Assembly: GCA_003563255.1 (NCBI GenBank)
Contig: PWSL01000201.1
Span: 1 to 12,064, forward strand
Source: Desulfonatronospira sp.
Lineage (GTDB): Bacteria > Desulfobacterota > Desulfovibrionia > Desulfovibrionales > Desulfonatronovibrionaceae
Length of the DNA: 12,064 bases
Direction: 5' to 3'
Both the position numbers and the translations under genes were made by a program. The notes beneath the pieces are model-generated. The model worked only from the letters and a program-made list of their open reading frames with translations, did not search any database and was not told where the DNA came from. Shown piece after piece: positions 6,362 through 11,268 of the stretch (its first letter is position 1; the number at the start of each line of letters is the position of its first letter).

Positions 6362-7492
6362 ATGCAAAGCCCATTTCCGGACTTACAACTTTTTATCACA
6401 GGTCCAATCTATGTACGGCCTGAGGTGCGCCAGGCAGGACTATGGCCGGAATTCGGCCACAGGGACGCTGAGAACCGCAAGCGTTTTGAGCCCATCATTA
6501 AAAATCTCAAGACTGTGGCCGGGGCCCCGGACGATTACGAAGTCATAATTTTCAACGGCAGCGGAACCACTGCCATGGAGGCATCCATCAGGTCGCTGGT
6601 TGCTGACGGGGAAAAGGTGCTCAATGTTTCAGTAGGAGCCTTCGGGGATCTTTACCACAAGCTGGCGGTGGTAAATAACAAGGATGCTGTCCAGCTCAAA
6701 TTTGATCCTGGTGAATGCATAGACCCTGCCAGGCTGCAGGTTGCCCTGGATAAAGAAAAGCCTGCTGTGGTGACATTGACCCATAACGAGACTTCTACCG
6801 GGGTAACCAATGACATCCAGGAAGCATGCCGGATCATAAAAGCAGCCGGGGCTTTACCCCTGGTGGACGGTATCAGTATTTTCGGGGGTGCCCCCAGCCA
6901 TATCCAGGAGACCGGGTGTGGCATGTATATAACCTCCACCCAGAAGAGCCTGGGGCTCCCGGCCGGCTTCGGAATTGCATTCGTAAGCCCCGAGGCTGTG
7001 TCCAGGGCGGAAAAGGTGACCAATCGAGGTTTTATCTCTGATATCTTGTCTCAGCTTCCCAGGGCCAAAAAATTCCAGACTCTGACCACTCCCAACTGCA
7101 CCCTGGCCAACCAGATGTATATGCAGATGGACTATATAGTTAACCAGGAGGGAGTGCAGAACCGCTTCGCAAGACATGTCCAGATGCGGGACAGGGTGCA
7201 CGAATTTATCGCCGGCCTGCAGGGTTACGAGTTTTTTGCCCCCGAGGGTTACCGCTCTCCCACAGTGACTTGCGTGCGGGTACCGGAAGAGCTTACCCCG
7301 GCTGGACTCAAGGAGATCAAGGAAACGCTCAGGGAAAAGGGATATCTTTTTGATCCGGGTTATGGAAAGCTCAATGACGCCCTGGCGCAGGCCGGCAAAA
7401 GAGCGGTTTTCCGCATAGGCCACCTGGGCGATATGAACATGGACATGCTCAATAAATATCTGCAGACCCTCAAGGACATGTTGAAGGCCTGA
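6362..7492 (+). CDS. Class V PLP aminotransferase, putative phosphoserine/alanine-glyoxylate type
   Basis: This is a cytosolic fold-type I PLP enzyme of 376 aa (residue numbers here count from a TTG one codon earlier). Visible landmarks are the substrate-loop start LFITGPIYVRPEVR (11-24), the cofactor-phosphate motif NGSGTTAMEASIRS (66-79), HNETSTG (142-148), cofactor-N1-binding Asp170 in LVDGIS, the Schiff-base Lys196 in TSTQKSLGLPAG, and carboxylate-binding Arg352 in FRIGHLGD. This is the serine-pyruvate/alanine-glyoxylate branch. Because phosphoglycerate dehydrogenase follows 51 bp later on the same strand, the likely job is glutamate-dependent transamination of 3-phosphohydroxypyruvate to phosphoserine, as a SerC substitute. 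Family alone would also permit alanine-glyoxylate or serine-pyruvate activity. The ATG at 6362 is preferred over the TTG at 6359 because AGGAGGAG ends 6 nt before it. Confidence 0.9.
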   Translation: MQSPFPDLQLFITGPIYVRPEVRQAGLWPEFGHRDAENRKRFEPIIKNLKTVAGAPDDYEVIIFNGSGTTAMEASIRSLVADGEKVLNVSVGAFGDLYHKLAVVNNKDAVQLKFDPGECIDPARLQVALDKEKPAVVTLTHNETSTGVTNDIQEACRIIKAAGALPLVDGISIFGGAPSHIQETGCGMYITSTQKSLGLPAGFGIAFVSPEAVSRAEKVTNRGFISDILSQLPRAKKFQTLTTPNCTLANQMYMQMDYIVNQEGVQNRFARHVQMRDRVHEFIAGLQGYEFFAPEGYRSPTVTCVRVPEELTPAGLKEIKETLREKGYLFDPGYGKLNDALAQAGKRAVFRIGHLGDMNMDMLNKYLQTLKDMLKA

Positions 7493-7543
7493 TGCATTCC
7501 GGCGAGGGTTTTTTTACAACGTAAGCAAAGGAGTTGTACAAAT

Positions 7544-8728
7544 ATGAAAATACTTGCAAATGACGGACTTGTGGATGATGCTGTAAATTTTCTGCGTAAG
7601 GAAGGTTTCAGCGTAGATACCGAGAAACGGGATTATGAAGATTTGATGGGTGACTTGCCGGACTTTGACGCGCTACTGGTGCGCAGCGCCACAAAGGTGA
7701 CCAGAGAACTTATAGAGGCGGCCACTACCAGGAAAGGCAAGCTGAAGATAATCGGGCGCGGCGGGGTAGGCACGGACAATATTGATCTCCAGGCCGCCAA
7801 AAAATGCGGGGTAGTGGTCAAGTTCGCCCCCCATGGAAATATCAACGCCACGGCCGAGCATGTTATCGGGCTCATATTCGCCATTGCCCGCAGGGTGCCT
7901 TTTGCGCATCATACCCTGAAATCAGGCATCTGGCACAAGGCCCGCTTCAAAGGAGTGGAGCTGCAGGGCAAAACCCTGGGCCTTATCGGTTGCGGACGAA
8001 TAGGACAGGCCATTGCCACCAAGGCCAAAGACCTGGACATGAAGGTCATCGGGTTCGATTTTCAGCGCTGGATGGATTCCGAGGTGGATTACATGGATTC
8101 TATAAATGAAGTACTGGACAAAGCTGATTTTGTAAGCATCAATACCGGGGGCACCCACACTCTCATCAGAGGGCCGGAACTGGAGCGTATGAAACCCAGC
8201 GCATTCCTGATAAACGCCTCCAGGGGGGTCAATGTGGAAGAAGACGCCCTGTATGACGCCCTAAAAAGCGGCAAGATAGCCGGGGCCGCCCTGGACTGCT
8301 ACGAAAAGGAACCCAAGCGTGAGGGCGAGCCTTTCAACAGTAAGCTGGCCGAGCTGGACAATATAGTATTGAGCGCGCATCTGGGGGCCTCCACAGCCAG
8401 TGCCGCCCGCAAGACCGGTATGGAAATTGCCGATGTGGTTTCCAGGTATCTGAAATACGGTGACTTCAGGCAGTCAGTCAACGTGGGTGAGACCGTAATC
8501 GACGAAGGCATTGATCTTTATACCATCTTCATTACCCACGAAGACAAGCCTGGAATGTTCGGCAAGTTCGGCACAGCCTTCGGGGATATGGGGGTTAATA
8601 TTCAGGAAAACAATTCCCGGCGTCTGGATGGACTGGCCCAGACTATATATACTATCCAGGAAAAACCAACTCCAGAGATGCAGGAAAAGCTTCTGGAAAT
8701 AGAAGGTGTCAGAAGGGTGGTTTATTAA
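7544..8728 (+). CDS. serA: D-3-phosphoglycerate dehydrogenase with C-terminal ACT domain
   Basis: This 394-aa NAD-dependent D-2-hydroxyacid dehydrogenase oxidises 3-phosphoglycerate to 3-phosphohydroxypyruvate, the first step of serine synthesis. The N-terminal substrate domain has LLVRSATKVT (44-53) and IIGRGGVGTDNID (69-81). The Rossmann domain has GKTLGLIGCGRIG (142-154). The catalytic triad is Arg227 (NASRGVNV), Glu256 (DCYEKEP) and His279 (SAHLGAST). An ACT regulatory domain follows at about 324-394 (FITHEDKPGMFGKFGTAFGDMGVNI), typical of serine feedback control. Two departures from the common pattern are SAHLGAST for PHLGGST, and SINTGGTHTLI for the usual His-containing LHxPLT segment. 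This is shorter than long-form SerA (about 525 aa) and like the E. coli-size class. AAAGGAG lies 10 nt before the ATG, inside the loop of a 6-bp TACAAC/GTTGTA hairpin. It is co-transcribed with the aminotransferase. Confidence 0.9.
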   Translation: MKILANDGLVDDAVNFLRKEGFSVDTEKRDYEDLMGDLPDFDALLVRSATKVTRELIEAATTRKGKLKIIGRGGVGTDNIDLQAAKKCGVVVKFAPHGNINATAEHVIGLIFAIARRVPFAHHTLKSGIWHKARFKGVELQGKTLGLIGCGRIGQAIATKAKDLDMKVIGFDFQRWMDSEVDYMDSINEVLDKADFVSINTGGTHTLIRGPELERMKPSAFLINASRGVNVEEDALYDALKSGKIAGAALDCYEKEPKREGEPFNSKLAELDNIVLSAHLGASTASAARKTGMEIADVVSRYLKYGDFRQSVNVGETVIDEGIDLYTIFITHEDKPGMFGKFGTAFGDMGVNIQENNSRRLDGLAQTIYTIQEKPTPEMQEKLLEIEGVRRVVY

Positions 8729-8742
8729 ATATGGATGTTGCC

Positions 8743-8883
8743 GTACCTGTTTAGCGCTTTTTAGGAAGGCAGGGGACAGGCACCCCCGCACTTATTTTTG
8801 TCACAGGAAATTTCAGCATATTTGAAAAAATAAGTGCGGGGAGAGCCTGTCCCCGTGCTACATGCAAAGCGCTAAGCAGATAC
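8743..8883 (-). repeat. Family B element, copy B1, with long inner hairpin
   Basis: The ends are inverted repeats GTACCTGTTTAGCGCTTT (8743-8760) and AAAGCGCTAAGCAGATAC (8866-8883). Orientation is opposite to copies B2 and B3. Inside, 8772-8799 pairs with 8825-8854 (about 26 bp with a small internal loop), beginning GGGGACAGGC and containing GCACTTATTTTT; the loop is about 25 nt. It lies 14 bp after the phosphoglycerate dehydrogenase stop and 36 bp before the end of the convergent gene at 8920, so it could stop transcription from both sides, although no T-run follows the stem. Confidence 0.75.
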
Positions 8884-8919
8884 ATGTTGCCAAAGTCCAA
8901 TTTAAGGTAACCATACAGG

Positions 8920-9168
8920 TTATTTTTTAAATAGAATTACCACTGAAAAAATTATTGCAATACCTAAGGATTGACCAGTTGCACCTATGATTCCACCAAA
9001 ATAACCACCGATGGCACCACTTACAGTACATAGGATCAAACCTGCAAATGCATGTCTGCGAAGCCGGTTGATGTATCCAAAAAAGTAAGGAATCAAGCCT
9101 AATATAAAACCAACAGCAAGTCCGATTAAGGTCCTTAACACAGCAATCATTATCGGTGATTCAAGCAT
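8920..9168 (-). CDS. Small glycine-rich membrane protein (82 aa)
   Basis: This is a hydrophobic inner-membrane protein with probably two or three segments: about 7-32 (IAVLRTLIGLAVGFILGLIPYFFG), 39-63 and 65-80. A basic loop NRLRRHAF lies between the first two, which favours a cytoplasmic loop. The second region has a glycine zipper-like pattern, SGAIGGYFGGIIGATG. It resembles GlsB/YeaQ-type small stress-associated membrane proteins in size and glycine spacing, but the match is by eye. The start at 9168 has AAAGGA about 9 nt upstream; a second ATG six codons in is possible. It is transcribed alone, converging on the phosphoglycerate dehydrogenase gene. Function unknown. Confidence 0.65.
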   Translation of the reverse strand: MLESPIMIAVLRTLIGLAVGFILGLIPYFFGYINRLRRHAFAGLILCTVSGAIGGYFGGIIGATGQSLGIAIIFSVVILFKK

Positions 9169-9223
9169 CTACAGCAATCCTTTATTAAAAAATTGAACTG
9201 GACATTTATAACACTACATCGAC

Positions 9224-9363
9224 GTAAGCATTCAGGGGGCGTCGGAACCGGCCCGGGGACAGTCCCCGCGACACTTTTCCTGCACAAATACCAAAAGTTC
9301 ATACGTGAAATTTTGTGAAGCTGCATAATCATTACTGAGCGGGGACAGTCCCCAGGCCTGGTG
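9224..9363 (-). repeat. Family C element, copy C1 (truncated)
   Basis: It starts with the intact family end GTAAGCATTCAGGGGG (9224-9239). Two 13-bp palindromes GGGGACAGTCCCC stand at 9255-9267 and 9341-9353, and it ends in CCAGGCCTGGTG. Read on the minus strand it matches C2 (10495-10680) from its CCAGGCCTGGGGACTGTCCCC part to the far end. The other end with the second GGGGG terminal repeat is missing, replaced directly by family A sequence (A3). Confidence 0.65.
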
Positions 9364-9491
9364 TAAATTATCGCCTCGGCCCCCGGGGACAGGCACTTTT
9401 GCCGACCTCAAACCGTAAAACGGCCGGACTATCCGGCGGCAAAAAAGCCAGTCCCCGGAGGTTAATAATAAGTTTCTCTGTAGTGTTATTA
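9364..9491 (+). repeat. Family A element, copy A3 (degenerate)
   Basis: The hairpin module has arms GGGGACAGGCACTTTTGCC (9385-9403) and GGCAAAAAAGCCAGTCCCC (9438-9456), with CTCAAACCGTAAAA between them as in A2. The right terminal repeat survives only as TCTCTGTAGTGTTATTA (9475-9491). The left terminal repeat is blurred and abuts C1. Between here and the hairpin at 9587 I see no gene: the frames there are short and lack ribosome binding sites. Confidence 0.6.
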
Positions 9492-9586
9492 CTCGATGTA
9501 TCTGCAAAAAGTCGGGGAATGAAAAATTCAGAAATCAACAATCTACATAACTCTTTGATTTTACTGACCTCTGATCTCTGACGTCT

Positions 9587-9616
9587 GTGACTGCAAAAAT
9601 GACTTTTTGCAGTCAC
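9587..9616 (-). terminator. 13-bp perfect hairpin after the sixA-cupin operon
   Basis: GTGACTGCAAAAA (9587-9599) and TTTTTGCAGTCAC (9604-9616) form a perfect 13-bp stem with a 4-nt loop. It begins 3 nt after the cupin stop codon. The A/T tracts form the top of the stem rather than following it, so it is not a textbook intrinsic terminator, but its position suggests 3'-end formation or mRNA protection. Confidence 0.45.
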
Positions 9617-9619
9617 ATC

Positions 9620-9895
9620 TTACTCCATTCGGTAATGTTTGCTCACGGCTTTGGTGATTTTCCAGGTGCAGGACATACCCCTGGGAAATGTAACCAGGTC
9701 ACCGGCCCGAATGATCACCGGCTCTCCACCATCCGGAGTTACTTCCACTTCTCCCTCGACGATATAGCATGTCTCCTGCTCATCGTAATGCCAGGGAAAT
9801 TCCGATTCCTTTTCACCCCACATGGGCCAGTTTTTGACTCCCAGGCTTTCCAGTTCTTCCCGGGATGGATTGCGGTTAATTTTTATCTCCTGCAT
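9620..9895 (-). CDS. Small cupin-fold protein (Cupin_3/DUF861-like)
   Basis: This is a 91-aa single-domain cupin, the usual size for these minimal beta-barrels. Visible features: NWPMWGEKESEFPWHYDEQETCYIVEGEVEVTPDG (about 22-56), where HYDEQETCYIVEGEVEV is cupin motif 1, and GEPVIIRAGDLVTFPRGMSCTWKI (about 57-80), where GDLVTFPRGMSCTW is motif 2. Motif 1 keeps one His and a Glu, but motif 2 lacks the usual His, so metal binding may be reduced or absent. This is the pattern of the EutQ/(S)-ureidoglycine aminohydrolase-like cupins. The ATG at 9895 has GGAGG 5 nt before it; the TTG at 9907 contributes to that site and is not the start. It lies 19 bp after the phosphatase stop and is surely cotranscribed. 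Substrate unknown. Confidence 0.85.
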   Translation of the reverse strand: MQEIKINRNPSREELESLGVKNWPMWGEKESEFPWHYDEQETCYIVEGEVEVTPDGGEPVIIRAGDLVTFPRGMSCTWKITKAVSKHYRME

Positions 9896-9914
9896 AAGTG
9901 CCTCCAAAGAATTG

Positions 9915-10367
9915 TTAATTTATGCCTGGCATCAAAGTCCATTTTACATGCCATCCCTGCTCTTCTTCCAGGCAAACGATTCCAGCGTTTTGAAACTTGA
10001 CAATCCTGTTTTCCTGGTCCCCGGCGACCAGTAGTGAAGCCAGGCGCTGCATAAATGGCAAGTGTCCCACAAGCATAAAGCGGTCCAGACTGGATGTTTT
10101 ATTCTGCCATGCCTGAACATCATCCAGAGGTCCGAGCCCTTCGGCGGACCTTACACCCTGGGATGGATTTAAAGACTCTGCCATTATTGCAGCCGTCTGC
10201 TCAGCCCTTTTCTTGCCGCTGTGCAGGATACAAGCGACCTGAACCTGGTAATGACCAGCGGTTTCAGCAATACGGCGTACATCTTTTTCTCCCTCAGGCG
10301 AAAGGCTCTGCTCGGGATCTTCGTCCTTGGGCCTGTTTTTACCGTGTTGAACCAGGTAAATCTGCAT
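9915..10367 (-). CDS. sixA: SixA-type phosphohistidine phosphatase
   Basis: This is a 150-aa member of the histidine phosphatase superfamily, matching the compact SixA size. Catalytic landmarks: LVQHGK (5-10) with nucleophile His8; HSGKKRAEQTA (49-59) with Arg54, as in the SixA SxxxRAxxTA motif; and LVGHLPFM (99-106) with second catalytic His101. The usual RHG is QHG here, i.e. Arg7 is replaced by Gln; other residues look intact. SixA removes phosphate from phosphohistidine on HPt/phosphocarrier proteins, so it could act on signalling such as that of the hybrid kinase in this window, but no direct link is shown. The start is firm: TAAGGAGGTA lies just upstream of the ATG. It leads a two-gene operon with the cupin. 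Confidence 0.85.
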   Translation of the reverse strand: MQIYLVQHGKNRPKDEDPEQSLSPEGEKDVRRIAETAGHYQVQVACILHSGKKRAEQTAAIMAESLNPSQGVRSAEGLGPLDDVQAWQNKTSSLDRFMLVGHLPFMQRLASLLVAGDQENRIVKFQNAGIVCLEEEQGWHVKWTLMPGIN

Positions 10368-10411
10368 AAATACCTCCTTAACGATAATAATCCTGAAATA
10401 TTGCCGTGAAA

Positions 10412-10432
10412 TTTATACGTGACTTTCATCAC
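10412..10432 (-). promoter_or_regulatory. Possible promoter and CRP/FNR-like operator of sixA
   Basis: On the minus strand TATAAA (10417-10412) lies 45 bp before the sixA start. Directly upstream is GTGA-N6-TCAC (10419-10432), the core of CRP/FNR-family sites (consensus TGTGA-N6-TCACA), without the outer T and A. Its position over the -35 would suit repression. The evidence is weak because one such match can occur by chance. Confidence 0.25.
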
Positions 10433-10458
10433 CTGGGGGTGAAAACAATTTTTTCATG

Positions 10459-10711
10459 GTATCTGTTCAGCGCTTTGCATGTCCCCTGCTTTCCGTAAGC
10501 ATTCAGGGGGTACTCAGTTTTAGTCCCTGGCACCAGGCCTGGGGACTGTCCCCGCTAAGTACTATCTGTGCAGGTTCACACAACTTAGCGTTTGTCATAT
10601 TTTGTTTGTGCAGTAAAGGTGTCGAGGGGACTGTCCCCAGTCACGCCAGAGGCGTGATTCCGGCACCCCCTGAATGGTTACTGCTTTCCATAAAAAGCGC
10701 TAAACAGATAC
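10459..10711 (+). repeat. Family B element, copy B2, interrupted by C2
   Basis: Inverted ends GTATCTGTTCAGCGCTTT (10459-10476) and AAAGCGCTAAACAGATAC (10694-10711). The 186-bp family C element at 10495-10680 sits inside, flanked by the direct repeat CTGCTTTCC (10486-10494 and 10681-10689). Without C2 and one copy of the duplication, B2 would be 58 bp, similar to the uninterrupted 73-bp copy B3, which has TGCTTTCC only once. Confidence 0.8.
10495..10680 (+). repeat. Family C element, copy C2, complete with target duplication
   Basis: The ends are GTAAGCATTCAGGGGGT and, on the other strand, TAACCATTCAGGGGGTG. Two palindromes GGGGACTGTCCCC stand at 10541-10553 and 10626-10638. A third, TCACGCC-aga-GGCGTGA (10641-10657), is absent from the homologous copy C1. 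It is flanked by the 9-bp direct repeat CTGCTTTCC. No coding capacity. This is the only copy in the window with both ends. Confidence 0.8.
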
Positions 10712-10715
10712 TTGC

Positions 10716-10770
10716 GGGGACCGTCCCCCGGCCGGTATCATAATTTACACAAAGTGCCGCTGTAGTATTA
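10716..10770 (+). repeat. GGGGACCGTCCCC palindrome and right end of a family A element (A4)
   Basis: GGGGACCGTCCCC stands at 10716-10728. CACAAAGTGCCGCTGTAGTATTA (from 10748) matches the right end of A1 (CACAAAGTGGCGCTGTAGTGAT). The A module itself is absent, so this is an end fragment. The following stretch up to 10890 shows no gene and no clear structure. Confidence 0.5.
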
Positions 10771-10890
10771 TAAAATAAGGTAATCAATGGTAAAGCCGGC
10801 TGTCAAGGTGTAAGGATCATGGTTTGCCCCTTTACGCTTCCCTTGACATGGACGAAAGTCTGTGCATTCTTTCAATCAGTTATCACCACA

Positions 10891-10963
10891 GTATCTGTTC
10901 AGCGCTTTGCATGTATCACGGGGTGCCAGTCCATGCTTTCCTAAAAAAGCGCTAAACAGATAC
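10891..10963 (+). repeat. Family B element, copy B3 (73 bp, minimal)
   Basis: Inverted ends GTATCTGTTCAGCGCTTT (10891-10908) and AAAGCGCTAAACAGATAC (10946-10963), same orientation as B2. The interior is only about 37 bp and contains the uninterrupted TGCTTTCC that is the insertion site used by C2 in B2. Confidence 0.75.
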
Positions 10964-10983
10964 CAGGCAGTTAACAATAACAA

Positions 10984-11222
10984 TACAGCGACACTTTGTG
11001 TTAATTTTTGTCTCGGCCACCGGGGACAGGCACTTTTGCCGGACTCAAACCGTAAAATGGCTGGTTTCTCGGCGGCAAAAGAGCCAGTCCCCTTCGAGTT
11101 CAAATAAAGTGATAAACGGCCACCGGGGACAGGCACTTTTGCCGGACTCAAACCGTAAAATGGCTGGGTTCTCGGCGGCAAAAGAGCCAGTCCCCTTCGA
11201 GTTCAAATTATGTGTCGCTGTA
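10984..11222 (+). repeat. Family A element, copy A2, with duplicated hairpin module
   Basis: Perfect 11-bp inverted ends TACAGCGACAC (10984-10994) and GTGTCGCTGTA (11212-11222). Inside, a 92-bp module occurs twice in direct orientation (11014-11105 and 11117-11208, period 103 bp) with a single base difference. Each has arms GGGGACAGGCACTTTTGCC and GGCAAAAGAGCCAGTCCCC (11022-11040/11074-11092; 11125-11143/11177-11195). The near-identity means a recent duplication. The spacer 11106-11116 (AAAGTGATAAA) looks like a collapsed terminal repeat. No gene. Confidence 0.8.
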
Positions 11223-11268
11223 GTGATAAACAAGTAACTGAAAACCATTGCAATCTCAAGATAAAACA

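Noticed and set aside
6854..7423. 189-aa open frame on the minus strand
   Set aside because: It is an antisense shadow of the aminotransferase gene, whose own frame has all PLP motifs and a strong ribosome binding site.
9587..10000. 137-aa open frame on the plus strand
   Set aside because: It is antisense to the cupin and the end of sixA, both of which have clear family motifs and ribosome binding sites.
11014..11208. Repeated units as a CRISPR array
   Set aside because: There are only two units of 92 bp with an 11-bp spacer and no cas genes; this is a duplicated repeat module.
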